Positions 8,176 through 17,354 of a stretch of DNA of 64,000 nucleotides are shown piece by piece. The DNA is from Mangrovimicrobium sediminis. GTDB taxonomy: Bacteria > Pseudomonadota > Gammaproteobacteria > Pseudomonadales > Halieaceae. How positions within the stretch are numbered: position 1 is the first letter of the stretch; the number at the start of each line of letters is the position of its first letter. The stretch is taken from assembly GCF_004745945.1 (NCBI RefSeq), contig NZ_SRLE01000007.1:403745-467744 (forward strand), given 5' to 3'. The position numbers and the translations under genes are program-made. The notes below the pieces were generated by a model. That model saw nothing but the letters and a program-made list of their open reading frames with translations. It did not search any database and was not told the origin of the DNA.

Positions 8176-8997
8176 TTACAGGGTCGCGAAGCGAGCCAAC
8201 AGCGCCGTCGCCGGGCCAATAATTTTCAGGTCGGCGATGTCGTCAGCGCGGGTTTTGCCGGGGTTGAGCAGGGCGATGGGCTTGTTCCACTCCCGCGCCT
8301 TGCGACAGAAACGGTAACCGGAATAGACCTGGAGTGAACTGCCGATCACCAGCAGCGCATCCGCGCGCTGCAGGGCGGCCAGGCTGGAATCCACACGCGC
8401 CCGCGGCACGTTGCCGCCGAAAAACACCACGTCGGGCATCAGCGTGCCGGCGCAGCGCGCGCAGTCCGGCACCTTGAACAGCGCCAGTGCGGTGTCGTCA
8501 TCGGGCAACTCGCTGTCACCGTCCGGGCGCGCTGCAGCGCGGGCCGGGGCGGGCGCGTTGTTCGCTTCCAGCCAGCCCTGCAGGGCGTCGCGTTCATCCA
8601 GTGCGCCGCAGCCCAGGCAGCGCACGCGGTCGACCCGGCCGTGCAGGTCGATCACACGCCGGCTGCCTGCGCGCTGGTGCAGACGGTCGACGTTCTGGGT
8701 GATCAGCAGTTCAATGCGGCCGTCGTGTTCCAGCGCGGCCAGGGCGCGGTGTGCCGCGTTTGGCTGCGCATCGCGCACGGCGGGCCAGCCGCCCAGCGAG
8801 CGGGACCAGTAGCGCTTGCGCGTCAGTTCGCTGTCGATGAACGCCTGGTGCTGGATGGGCGTGCGGTACAGCCAGCGCCCCTGGTCGTCGCGGTAGGTGG
8901 GAATGCCCGACTCCGCGCTGATACCGGCGCCGGTGAGGACCACCAGGCGCGGGTGGCGCTGGAGGAAACCGGTGAGCGTCTGTTCTGGCGAGTTCAT
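8176..8997 (-). CDS. NAD-dependent protein deacylase, SIRT4-like sirtuin
   Basis: A 273-residue sirtuin. The NAD-binding GAGISAESGIPTYR is at residues 23-36, TQNVDRLHQRAGS carries the conserved Gln/Asn/Asp, and LHGRVDRV holds the catalytic His. Four zinc cysteines are seen as CLGC and CARC. The stretches PIQHQAF, RYWSRSLGGWP and VIGSSLQVYSGYRF match mitochondrial SIRT4 (class II) rather than the short CobB type. It removes acyl groups from lysines using NAD. It is divergent from the TIGR01777 gene across a 293-base gap and is probably monocistronic. Confidence 0.93.
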   Translation of the reverse strand: MNSPEQTLTGFLQRHPRLVVLTGAGISAESGIPTYRDDQGRWLYRTPIQHQAFIDSELTRKRYWSRSLGGWPAVRDAQPNAAHRALAALEHDGRIELLITQNVDRLHQRAGSRRVIDLHGRVDRVRCLGCGALDERDALQGWLEANNAPAPARAAARPDGDSELPDDDTALALFKVPDCARCAGTLMPDVVFFGGNVPRARVDSSLAALQRADALLVIGSSLQVYSGYRFCRKAREWNKPIALLNPGKTRADDIADLKIIGPATALLARFATL

Positions 8998-9165
8998 CAG
9001 GCGAGTATACGCAAGGCCGCGCGTGGCGGCTCTCTTCGGCGGCGCTCTCTGGACGCGCTTTCCGGCAGGGCTCTGCAGCGGCGCGAATCGGCAGGTGCTG
9101 GAGTTGGCTCTCCGTGAGTCGGGGGCGCTCCTGCCTCTACACTTAATACCGGCCGTCCCCGGGTT

Positions 9166-9195
9166 TTGATCCGCGTCGCTGGCACTGCGTATAGT
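9166..9195 (+). promoter_or_regulatory. candidate sigma70 promoter
   Basis: TTGATC (9166-9171) and TATAGT (9190-9195) are separated by 18 bases and lie about 95 bases before the TIGR01777 gene. The rest of the 8998-9290 gap holds no other clear signal. Confidence 0.45.
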
Positions 9196-9290
9196 GGTAC
9201 AGGCGCCGTTCGTAAGTTGCCGCGGGCACGTTTTCGGAATGTACCGCAGGCGCGACTGAATTTTGTGCCACCCAGATAAGGAGAAACGTC

Positions 9291-10184
9291 ATGCGAATCC
9301 TGGTTACCGGCGGCACCGGCTTCATCGGCCAGTCCCTGCTCCCCGCCCTGCGCGAGCGCGCCGGCGAACTGGTCCTCCTGAGCCGCCGGTCGCGTCCCGA
9401 TGAACCGGGCCTGCGCTTCGTGCGCCGGCTCGACGATATTGACGACGCCACCCATTTCGATGCGGTCATCAACCTCGCCGGCGCGTCGCTGGCAGGAAGG
9501 CGCTGGAGCCAGGGCTACAAGCGCGAGATGGTCGCCAGCCGGGTGGGCACGACCCGCGAGTTGGTGGCGCTGTTCAAGCGCCTGCCGCAACCGCCGGCGG
9601 TGCTGCTCTCCGGTAGTGCGGTGGGATATTACGGCCACCGTGGTGACGAGATCCTGGACGAGAGCTCGCCCCCCGGCGAGGATGGATTCGCCCGCGACCT
9701 GTGCATGGACTGGGAGGGGGCGGCCGTGGAGGCGCAGGCACTGGGCACGCGGGTCTGCCTGATGCGCCTGGGTGTGGTGCTGGACAACGGCGGCGGCGCT
9801 TTCGAGCAGATGGCGCGCTCCTTCAACTTCGGCTTCGGCTCCTGGATCGGCAGCGGCGAGCAATGGTTGAGCTGGATACACCGCGCCGACGCTGTGGCGG
9901 CCATGCTCTGGCTACTGGACCACCCGGAACTGGACGGCCCGTTCAATCTCACCGCCCCGCAACCGGTGACCAGCCGCGAGTTCTGCCGGGTGCTCTCGGA
10001 CTACAAGCGCACCTTGTTGGACATGCCCCTGCCGGCGCCGGTAGCGCGCCTGCTGCTGGGCGAGATGGCCGACGAGCTGCTGATTCACGGCCAGCGCGTT
10101 GTGCCATCGGCACTCGAGGCCAGCGGGTTTGCCTTTTCCCTGCCCGACCTGCCCACGGCGCTGGCGTCGATCTGCGCGGACTAG
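9291..10184 (+). CDS. TIGR01777-family NAD-dependent epimerase/dehydratase
   Basis: A 297-residue atypical SDR (extended type) of the YfcH/SDR39U1 group. It starts MRILVTGGTGFIG, the Rossmann glycine motif, preceded by AAGGAG. Further marks are VINLAGASLAGRRW, LLSGSAVGYYG (the catalytic Tyr region) and the conserved LSWIHRADAVAAMLWLLDHPELDGPFNLTAP block followed by the family C-terminal domain. The physiological substrate of the family is not established. It shares a divergent gap with the sirtuin, and its 3' end overlaps the stop of the convergent DUF523 gene by four bases. Confidence 0.93.
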   Translation: MRILVTGGTGFIGQSLLPALRERAGELVLLSRRSRPDEPGLRFVRRLDDIDDATHFDAVINLAGASLAGRRWSQGYKREMVASRVGTTRELVALFKRLPQPPAVLLSGSAVGYYGHRGDEILDESSPPGEDGFARDLCMDWEGAAVEAQALGTRVCLMRLGVVLDNGGGAFEQMARSFNFGFGSWIGSGEQWLSWIHRADAVAAMLWLLDHPELDGPFNLTAPQPVTSREFCRVLSDYKRTLLDMPLPAPVARLLLGEMADELLIHGQRVVPSALEASGFAFSLPDLPTALASICAD

Positions 10185-11146
10185 ACCACGTTGCGCAACT
10201 GCAGCTCGTCCGGGTAGGGCTCCAGGAACGCCTGCTGTGCGATATAGGCGTTGGGGTTGTTGGCGAAGTGGTGTTGCAGCATGGTGATCGGCACTATCAA
10301 GGGCACCAGCCCGGTGCGGTAGTTGTCGATCAGTGCTTTCAGGCGCTGGCGCTCCTCGCTGCTGATCTGCTTCTTCAGGTAGCCCGAGAGGTGGTAGAGC
10401 ACATTGCTGTGGCTGCGCCGGGTGGCGCGGTGACGCAGCGCGTCCATCAGGGTGGCGATGAATTCCTCACCCAGTTCGTCCGCGTCGCGCTTGCCGGCGC
10501 CCGCCAGCATCGGCCCAAGTGTTTTGTACGCGGGTACGTGGTGGGCCATGACTAGGTATTTGTAACGGCTGTAGAAGTCCACCAGCCGGCCCGCGGTCAG
10601 GCCCTGCGCCTTTAACTGCTTCCACTCGTGGTAGGTGCAGGCGCGGGTGACGAAACTCTCGCGCAGGCCGGGGTCATTCAGGCGGCCGTCGTCCTCCAGC
10701 GGGAGCAGTGGGTCCGCCTGCGCCAGCGCCGCGGCAAAGATGCCCTGGGCGTCGTAGGCGACGAGGTTGCCCTTGTCGTTGAAGCGCTTGACGCGCTCAA
10801 AGCCGCAACTGGGGCTGCCCTTCACCAGGATATAGCCACAGGCGTCCGGGGTGCTGTCCAGGAAGCGGCGCGCGCAGTCGGCGATGGCGGCGGTGTGGTC
10901 GTGCTCGTGGGTATCCACATCGAGTACGCGCAGCGCGTCCACGTCGCCCACCAGGTGGATCGGCGGGCGCGGCACGCCCAGCCCGGCACCCATCTCCGGG
11001 CAGAACGGGCGCACCTCGAACTGCTCGCCAAGCTGGCGAACGTAGGGGTTGGGGGCCTTGCTCTGCCCGTTGTAGCGCACCTCGTTGCCGGCCAGGCAGG
11101 AGCCTATGCCGAGCAGGGGTTTAGTGGCGGTTTGCGGATTCGACAT
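10181..11146 (-). CDS. DUF523 and DUF1722 domain protein (YbgA-like)
   Basis: A 321-residue two-domain protein. Residues 10-160 are DUF523: LLGIGSCLAGNEVRYNG, RPFCPEMGAGLGVPRPPI and VKGSPSCGFERV contain its conserved cysteines, which suggest a metal or Fe-S site. Residues 190-310 are DUF1722 (YbgA): RYKYLVMAHHVPAYKTLG and the helical FIATLMDALRHRATRRSHSNVLYHLSGYLK. Related genes often lie near photolyases or two-thiouridine desulfidases; here the neighbours are a TIGR01777 epimerase and a LEA-2 lipoprotein. The four-base convergent overlap at 10181-10184 fixes the 3' end. Function is not established. Confidence 0.9.
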   Translation of the reverse strand: MSNPQTATKPLLGIGSCLAGNEVRYNGQSKAPNPYVRQLGEQFEVRPFCPEMGAGLGVPRPPIHLVGDVDALRVLDVDTHEHDHTAAIADCARRFLDSTPDACGYILVKGSPSCGFERVKRFNDKGNLVAYDAQGIFAAALAQADPLLPLEDDGRLNDPGLRESFVTRACTYHEWKQLKAQGLTAGRLVDFYSRYKYLVMAHHVPAYKTLGPMLAGAGKRDADELGEEFIATLMDALRHRATRRSHSNVLYHLSGYLKKQISSEERQRLKALIDNYRTGLVPLIVPITMLQHHFANNPNAYIAQQAFLEPYPDELQLRNVV

Positions 11147-11311
11147 GGGTACAAGCTACCTTCGCGGCTGGGTTGAGGCAAGTCTGGATACGCTGGCCTT
11201 CGGCAGGGGGATCACGCCTGTGCGGCGCCGCGACGCCATCACCGCGAGCAGCTAGAATAGGGGCGACCCGCGAGGGGCGTTCCTTCAGACCCGCAACCCT
11301 GGAACCCAGCC

Positions 11312-11767
11312 ATGCCAGCCATCTTCCGCCTCTTCCTGTTGACCTGCCTCGTGTACCTGGCCGGTTGCTCCACCCTGATGTCCGAGGTGGACCCGCCCAA
11401 AGTGAGCCTGGAGAGTTTCCGCGCCCTGCCGGCGGACGGTGGTGCGCCGCGCTTCGAGATTCGCCTGCGCATTGCCAACCCGAACAAGGAGGCGCTGGAT
11501 ATCGCCGGCATCGCCTATGCGGTGAAAGTGCTGGATCGCGAGTTGATTGCCGGGGTGACCAACCAGGTCCCGCGCATCGAGGGCTATACCGAGGAGACGG
11601 TCACCATTGAGGCGGGCCTGCAGTTGATCGAAATGCTGCGCCTGCTCGCGGGCCTCGGCATGGAGGCCAGCGACACCCTCGACTACAGCCTGTCCGCGAA
11701 AATCGACTTCAAGGGCTTTGTGCCCACCCAGCGCATCGAGGAAACCGGCAGCCTGACCCTGCGCTGA
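11312..11767 (+). CDS. LEA type 2 family lipoprotein
   Basis: A 151-residue lipoprotein. A hydrophobic signal (FRLFLLTCLVYLAGC) ends in a perfect LAGC lipobox with Cys19, and residue +2 is Ser, predicting outer-membrane sorting. The mature part is a single LEA-2 (water-stress/hypersensitive) beta-sandwich: FEIRLRIANPNKEALDIAGIAYAVKVLDRELIAGV matches the family core, in which NPN and the alternating strands are characteristic. Such proteins are thought to stabilise or bind envelope components; the precise role is unknown. It is convergent with the SNF transporter gene, with only 24 bases between the stops. Confidence 0.88.
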   Translation: MPAIFRLFLLTCLVYLAGCSTLMSEVDPPKVSLESFRALPADGGAPRFEIRLRIANPNKEALDIAGIAYAVKVLDRELIAGVTNQVPRIEGYTEETVTIEAGLQLIEMLRLLAGLGMEASDTLDYSLSAKIDFKGFVPTQRIEETGSLTLR

Positions 11768-11791
11768 GCGGGCGAACGCGGCGCGCCGCGT

Positions 11792-13144
11792 TCAGCCCAG
11801 CACCGACTGGGCAAAGATGGCCAGGATGACCGCGGGACAGACCACGCGCACGTACCAGGGCCAGATCTTCCAGAACAGGCCGTGCTCGGCACCCGGATGG
11901 CCGCGCTGTAGTTCCATCAGCAGGCTGTTGCGGTTCAGGACCCAGCCTGCGTACAGGCACAGCACGATGCCGAGCAGCGGCTGGGCGTAGCGTGTGGTGA
12001 CGGTGATGACCAGGCCGAACAACTGGCCGAAGTCCAGCAGGATCACCGTGCTTATCGCGGCGATGGCACCGCCGATCAATACCACCCCCTTGCGTCGCGA
12101 CAGGCCGTGTTCCTCGATGGCATAGGCCACCGGCACCTCGAGCATGGAGATCGAGGAGGTGAGGGCGGCGATGCTCATCAGGAAGAAGAACACCACGCTC
12201 ACTACCATGCCGGGCAGACCCATGGTGGCGAACAGTTCGGGCAGCACGGTGAAGATCAGCGTGTCCTCGGACAACAGGGCCCCGTTGGCGGCGAAGATTT
12301 CCACGCCGTTGTGCAGCGCGACGTACATGGCCGGTAGCACCAGGAAACCGGCGAGCACTGCGATGCCAATATCCACCAGCGTCACCAGGCCGCCGAGTAC
12401 CGGCAGGTTCTCCTTGTCGGACACATAGGAGCCGTAGATGAGCATGGTGCCGACGCCCAGGGACAGCGAGAAGAAGGCCGCGCCCAGTGCGGCGATGATC
12501 AGCCCGGGGGTCAGGGCGGCGGAGAAGTCCGGCAGCAGGTAGACCTTGAGGCCCTCCAGCGCGCCGTCCAGGGTGAGCACGTAGATGGCCAGCACCACCA
12601 GGGTAAACAGCAACGAGGGCATGAGCCGCGCCGACCAGCGCTCGATGCCCTCGCGCACGCCCTCCGAGATGATGCCGATGGTCAGGGCCATGAACAGCAA
12701 CATGAAGACCAGGTTGCGCGCCAGGCCGAAGCCGGTCAACCAGTCGGCCACGGCATCGAGCCCAAGCAGTTCGGCGATGGCCGCGAGGCAGAAGGCGATC
12801 ATCCAGCCGGCGACGATTGCATAGAAGCTGAGAATGAGACTGGCCACCACCAGTCCGATGATGCCGGTGCCGCGGCCCAGCCCGGACAACAGCCGGTTGG
12901 GGGAGAGTCCACCGAGGGCGCGCGCGGCGTTGGCGTGGGCGTGGCGGCCGATGATCAGCTCCGCCATCAGCGCCGGGTAGGCGAGGCCGAAGGCCAGCAC
13001 CAGGTATACCAGCAGGAAGGCGGCGCCGCCGTTACTCGCGGCCTGGGTCGGAAACCCCCAGATATTACCCAGGCCGACCGCGGAACCGGCCGCGGCCATG
13101 ACGAATCCGAAACGTGAAGAGAATTCTCCGCGTGCACCGGCCAT
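11792..13144 (-). CDS. sodium-dependent transporter, SNF (NSS) family
   Basis: A 450-residue neurotransmitter:sodium symporter homologue of the LeuT fold. The family signature in TM1 is intact: GSAVGLGNIWGFP at residues 20-32, including the unwound segment that binds sodium and substrate. About eleven to twelve helices follow, with the TM6-like SLSLGVGTMLIYGSYVS and the TM8-like SIAALTSSISMLEVPVAYAIEE. It would take up an amino acid or related zwitterion with Na+. No substrate-specific residue can be assigned with confidence. It is followed by the AsmA-like gene in the same direction, 63 bases upstream on the strand, so co-transcription is possible. Confidence 0.93.
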   Translation of the reverse strand: MAGARGEFSSRFGFVMAAAGSAVGLGNIWGFPTQAASNGGAAFLLVYLVLAFGLAYPALMAELIIGRHAHANAARALGGLSPNRLLSGLGRGTGIIGLVVASLILSFYAIVAGWMIAFCLAAIAELLGLDAVADWLTGFGLARNLVFMLLFMALTIGIISEGVREGIERWSARLMPSLLFTLVVLAIYVLTLDGALEGLKVYLLPDFSAALTPGLIIAALGAAFFSLSLGVGTMLIYGSYVSDKENLPVLGGLVTLVDIGIAVLAGFLVLPAMYVALHNGVEIFAANGALLSEDTLIFTVLPELFATMGLPGMVVSVVFFFLMSIAALTSSISMLEVPVAYAIEEHGLSRRKGVVLIGGAIAAISTVILLDFGQLFGLVITVTTRYAQPLLGIVLCLYAGWVLNRNSLLMELQRGHPGAEHGLFWKIWPWYVRVVCPAVILAIFAQSVLG

Positions 13145-13207
13145 GTGTTTCCCCCAACCCTGCGAATGGCCCGCAGTGTAGCATGCGTGCCGGCGGCGGA
13201 GGCGGAA

Positions 13208-16177
13208 TTACTGGCCGGTCACGCAGGGACGTGTGGCGCTGGTGTTGGACTCCGCGCCGAACAGTTTGCGCGCCATGCGCGGCACCAGGGTGAGGAATTC
13301 GGCGGTGGCATCGAAGGCCGCGGCGATCGGCGAGACGGTGACCTGGGGTTTGGCGAAGTCGCCGCGCAGGCGCACCGCGGAGGGAATCTGCAGGGATCGC
13401 GACTTGGACAGCGGGGTAAATTTCACGTCCATTTTTTCCTGCGGGAAGTCCAGTTTTGCAGTGCCCGTGGCGACCATCTTGGTGGTCTCGATGTACAGGT
13501 CGTCCGCCGTCGCCACGCCCTTTGCCAGCTTGAACTGGGCCAGGGTGCAGTCGATGTGGGTGGCATTCTCCAGCGCCGCGCCGGAGTAGAACCAGGCCAG
13601 CAGGTCGGTGGCAAGTACGTCATAGGCGGCGCCCTCGATCTCCGCATCCTCCAGGGCGAGGGCCAGACTGCCGTCCATGTTGCGCAACAGCGATTCGACA
13701 TTCATCCCCTGTGCGCTGAGACCGCCGCGCAGGTTGGCGCGGCCGGTGACCTGAAAATCGATACCCAGGTCGCGGGTCAGCGTGCTCAGCGGTATAGACA
13801 GCGCCTCCACGGCGAGACTGGCAAAGGGTGGGCTGCTGTTGAGGTCGATAATCCCGCGCACCTCGGCGGGCGACTCGTCGTAGGCGATGGACAGCCGGCG
13901 CAGGGTATAGCGGGCCTGCTCGCCGGTGAGTTGCAGGTGCAGGCTCTGGATATTGGTGTTCTCGCCGACGATGCCATCGATATCGACGCTGATATCGGTG
14001 GCGTAGCGTGGCGGGTTTTGCAGGTGATGCTCCAGGCGCTCGGCGAAGCTCGGCCCCTCGAACTGTTCCGCCGGTCGATAGCCGTCTGTCGCCTGCACTT
14101 CTGCCTGCAGGCCGAGGTCCTTCAGCCGCACCCTCGGACTGCGCAGCGCCAGGGTGAGTGATTGCAGTTTGTCCTGCTCGAACGTGAGTTTGCCCTGGGC
14201 ATTGATGTGGGTCTGGCCCACGCGGACGTCGCCCGCCAGCGCCAGCGCGTCGGCCGCGCTGCTCAGGTGCAACTGCCCGTCGCCGGCCTGCAGACGCATG
14301 CCGGTTGCAGCCTCGACCCGCTGCGGATCGTGCAGCTTGATATCCAGGTCCATGCTGAGCGTGGCCGGCGTCGCGAGGTCCGGCACGCGGCCCTCGGCGC
14401 GGGCGTTGAGGCCGGCGCCGGCCAGCGCCAGTGCCAGGTCGTCGAGGCGGAAACGCTGCTTTTCCTGTACCAACTGTGCTGAGCCGGTGAGCTTGCCCAG
14501 GGCGGGGAACTGCTGACCTACCAGCGGCGACAGGCCGGCGACATCTTCGGCGAGCAATTGCAGTTGCGCACGCAGGCCCTGCAGGGGTTGATCCTGCCGC
14601 GGGTAGACCGTGCCCGCCTGCGGCGTGGCGCGCAGCACGAGGCCCGGCGCGCTGGCGCTGAACTGGCCCTGGCCTACCTGCAGGGCTCGATCGTCGCCGC
14701 TGAGCCTGACCCGCCCGCTGAGCGCAAATCCGGCGGGAACATCCTCCGCACCGAAACGCGCCAGGTGGGCGGTGTCCGGTGTTTGCAGTTGCACCAGCAG
14801 GTCGATGCCCTGCAGGCGTGTGGGAGTCTCTTCTGCGAACCCGGTGATGGCCGCCACATTGCCGGACAGACGCATGGATACGTCGTCCGGCCGGCCCAGT
14901 TCCACCACCAGGTTGCCCAGGCTGATATCGCCCCCGGCCACCGGCCTCGCCAGCTTGCCGCGGGCGCGGAACGGCCCGGCTTCGAAGGGCAGTTCGCCGG
15001 TCCAGGGCGCGAGTACCGCGAGGTTCGGTCCCGCGATATTCACCGCGACCTGGTTGTGTGCTGCGCTGGTCTCGTCGGCCCTCAGGCGGCCGCTGACATT
15101 CACGCTGAGCCCGCTGTCACTGCGCGTACGCAACAGGAAGTGGTCGATCACCGGTTGGCGCAGGGAGCCGCTGATGCGCGCACTGGCGTCGGCGCTACCC
15201 AGCGGTGAGAGGTCCATGTCAATCCAGTCGACCAACATGGCCATGGATTCGACGGAGCCCTCGGCGTCCAGAGATAGCTTGCTGCCACTACCGCGATGGA
15301 ACTCCAGTTCGCCGCTGGCGTGCACCCGGTAGCGGGGCCGATTGTCCAGGGTGAAGTTCGCGTCGGAGAGCTGGAACCCCTGGGTGTCGCCGCGCATCCG
15401 CGCCGCCACCACGAGGTGTCCGCGCAGGGCCTGGTGGACGCCAAAGCCGCGCAGGAAATCGGAGACCTCGGTGTAGTCGCCCTGCAATTCCATGTCGTAG
15501 GTGAAATCATCCTCGCCGCCGCGCAATTCTCCGGCGAGGTGAACGCGGCTGTCGCTGGCCGGGGCGCTCGCCGTGACATCGATATCCAGACCGGTGAACT
15601 GCCGTCCGCTGCGTACCGCGGCGATGTTCGCGGCCAGGGCCAGCGGCTCGCCGTCATATTGTGCGGATGCGCCGAGGCGGTAGTGATCGTGATCGCTGCG
15701 CGATCCGGCAATCCCCTGCAGCGGAAACACCAGGGTTTCCTCCGCGGTGGTGACGACGTGTAACTGCCCGACCTCCAGCGTGCGCGGCAGCCAGCCGGCA
15801 TAGCCCAGCCACTCCCGCGGTTGCGGGTTGCTGGTGCTGTCGCGGTCGGAGACGTAGACGATGACCTGCTCTGCGCGCAGTGCCGTGTTGTCGAGATCGC
15901 CCAGGTACAGGTCCGTGGCGTCGATATCGCCACTGAACCCGAGCACGCTCAGGAACGGCGGGCCGTCCTCCGCTTTGGGGTAGAGGTGGATTTCACGCGC
16001 GGAGACCTCCCCCTCGAGCGGACGCAGCACCGGGTCTACCAGTACCAGGCGCAGGTCGGTGAAGGTGTCCACCGCCCAGTCGGCCAGCCACAGCAGCGTG
16101 CGCTCCGAGCGCATCGCCAGCAGCGGCGCCAGCAGCAGGCACAGCAGCAGTAGCAGCACGATGACCAGCTTGCGCAT
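13208..16177 (-). CDS. AsmA/TamB-like envelope protein
   Basis: A 989-residue protein with one N-terminal membrane anchor (MRKLVIVLLLLLCLLLAPLLA, residues 1-21) and a very long periplasmic part of repeated amphipathic beta strands (patterns such as LRGHLVVAARMRG, VNVSGRLRAD, LRLSGNV). The last 250 residues carry the AsmA_2-type block, with INLNS-like strands, a domain beginning GRANLRGGLSAQGMNVESLLRNMDGSLALALEDAEIEG and the closing SLQIPSAVRLRGDFAKPQVTVSP. Family members form hydrophobic grooves that bridge inner and outer membranes for phospholipid transport, and that role is inferred here. The Cys near the C-terminus (RPCVTGQ) is unexplained. Confidence 0.88.
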   Translation of the reverse strand: MRKLVIVLLLLLCLLLAPLLAMRSERTLLWLADWAVDTFTDLRLVLVDPVLRPLEGEVSAREIHLYPKAEDGPPFLSVLGFSGDIDATDLYLGDLDNTALRAEQVIVYVSDRDSTSNPQPREWLGYAGWLPRTLEVGQLHVVTTAEETLVFPLQGIAGSRSDHDHYRLGASAQYDGEPLALAANIAAVRSGRQFTGLDIDVTASAPASDSRVHLAGELRGGEDDFTYDMELQGDYTEVSDFLRGFGVHQALRGHLVVAARMRGDTQGFQLSDANFTLDNRPRYRVHASGELEFHRGSGSKLSLDAEGSVESMAMLVDWIDMDLSPLGSADASARISGSLRQPVIDHFLLRTRSDSGLSVNVSGRLRADETSAAHNQVAVNIAGPNLAVLAPWTGELPFEAGPFRARGKLARPVAGGDISLGNLVVELGRPDDVSMRLSGNVAAITGFAEETPTRLQGIDLLVQLQTPDTAHLARFGAEDVPAGFALSGRVRLSGDDRALQVGQGQFSASAPGLVLRATPQAGTVYPRQDQPLQGLRAQLQLLAEDVAGLSPLVGQQFPALGKLTGSAQLVQEKQRFRLDDLALALAGAGLNARAEGRVPDLATPATLSMDLDIKLHDPQRVEAATGMRLQAGDGQLHLSSAADALALAGDVRVGQTHINAQGKLTFEQDKLQSLTLALRSPRVRLKDLGLQAEVQATDGYRPAEQFEGPSFAERLEHHLQNPPRYATDISVDIDGIVGENTNIQSLHLQLTGEQARYTLRRLSIAYDESPAEVRGIIDLNSSPPFASLAVEALSIPLSTLTRDLGIDFQVTGRANLRGGLSAQGMNVESLLRNMDGSLALALEDAEIEGAAYDVLATDLLAWFYSGAALENATHIDCTLAQFKLAKGVATADDLYIETTKMVATGTAKLDFPQEKMDVKFTPLSKSRSLQIPSAVRLRGDFAKPQVTVSPIAAAFDATAEFLTLVPRMARKLFGAESNTSATRPCVTGQ

Positions 16178-16358
16178 TCGGTGGTTTCCGGGGGATCGAC
16201 CCGCCCGAGTGTAGCACGGGGCAGGGCGGCTGCCGTGGCCCCGGGGGGCGAATCGATGTGGTATGATGCCGCCGCTTCGCCGACCTTGTTGCGGCGCTCA
16301 CCGCGCCTGCCCGGACGGTGAAACTGGCAGCCACAGGAGACTGAAACGCTCCTTCGAC

Positions 16359-16446
16359 GCGACGGTGGTGAAATCGGTAAACACAGGGGACTTAAACTCC
16401 CCCGGCTGTAATGGCCTTGCGGGTTCAAGTCCCGCCCGTCGCACCA
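16359..16446 (+). tRNA. tRNA-Leu (anticodon UAA)
   Basis: A complete cloverleaf of 88 bases including the encoded CCA. The acceptor stem GCGACGG pairs with CCGTCGC before A-CCA. The anticodon stem GGGGA/TCCCC closes the loop CTTAAAC, giving anticodon TAA (16393-16395). A long class II variable arm follows, and the T loop reads GGGTTCAAGTCCC. Confidence 0.96.
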
Positions 16447-16482
16447 GCTTCGAGAGCGTGGCCGGGGGAGGGCGTCCCTGGG

Positions 16483-17115
16483 TTAGCGAGTGCCCCGGTA
16501 CTGCCCACTGGTTACCCGGCGACCACCCAGCCAGAGCAGCAGCCCGGCCAGGGCGAGAAAGTTCCAGGGGCCGAAGATCGGCACAGCCTGAAATGGTTGG
16601 GGTGTCACGAAACCGCTTGCAAACACGCGAATCCGGAACTCGTCAGAACAGGGATAGTCCAGCGGTGGCGGGCACGAGAACTCGCCGGCATAGCCACTCG
16701 GCACGGGTGGCCCATTGGTAGTGGCCAGTTGCACCCGTCCACCGGCATTGGTCAACGGTGACCGAAAACTCAATTCAACGATTCCAACGCCCTGCCCGAT
16801 AGCGTCCTGGGCAGCGTCGTCGATGTAGACAATTTCGGGGTCAGGTGCGAGCACAATACGGGTCGAAACCCGATCGTAGAGGAAACCGGACACTGTCGTT
16901 TCGACGCCGCCCACAATTTCTGCCACACCGGGGCTGGTAGTCACATCGATATCGCTGTAGGTGTTGGTATCGGCGTCGAACACGAAAGAGCCCTCCACCC
17001 GGGCACCATCTTCGAACGTCACGTCCTGAAGGTACCATTTGACGGGTGCAGCCTCAGCAGCCACTGACAACATCGCGGTCAGGAGCGCGAGGGCAAAACT
17101 GGACGGGTTCTTCAT
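16483..17115 (-). CDS. exported protein with IPTL-CTERM-like sorting tail
   Basis: A 210-residue exported protein; the start MKNPSSFALALL at 17115 begins a signal peptide that should be cut after AEA (about residue 22). The longer open frame upstream runs through a tRNA fragment and is not used. The mature N-terminus, WYLQDVTFEDGARVEGSFVFDADTNTYSDIDV, follows a pattern seen in many proteins with PEP-CTERM-type tails. The C-terminus has a VPIFGPW-type motif (about residues 178-184), a hydrophobic helix and a GGRR basic end, the three-part arrangement cut by exosortase/archaeosortase-like enzymes (IPTL-CTERM/XrtH type). No exosortase is in the window. It lies between an intact and a truncated tRNA-Leu. 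Confidence 0.75.
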   Translation of the reverse strand: MKNPSSFALALLTAMLSVAAEAAPVKWYLQDVTFEDGARVEGSFVFDADTNTYSDIDVTTSPGVAEIVGGVETTVSGFLYDRVSTRIVLAPDPEIVYIDDAAQDAIGQGVGIVELSFRSPLTNAGGRVQLATTNGPPVPSGYAGEFSCPPPLDYPCSDEFRIRVFASGFVTPQPFQAVPIFGPWNFLALAGLLLWLGGRRVTSGQYRGTR

Positions 17116-17354
17116 GGTTGGGGGCTCTTCGGAGTGGCTTGTTGTGGCTGTATCATCGCCTATCGACGGCTTTCGTAAAAGAACCTGGCGGCGGTTTGGA
17201 CCGCATACTTGCCGATGTCGAGGAAGTAGCTGGCAATCTGCGAGATTGATTGCAGGGTGGTTGCCTGTTTGCGTGATGGCGAGCAACTTTCCGGTAAAGT
17301 AGGTGGGTACCGGATTCTTGCGTCTGGATCTGCAGTGATTCGGGGGGTCGGTTA
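17116..17354. other. gap upstream of the IPTL-CTERM-like gene
   Basis: No gene is seen. The stretch must contain the minus-strand promoter of the exported protein and ends where similarity to tRNA-Leu begins at 17355. Confidence 0.5.
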
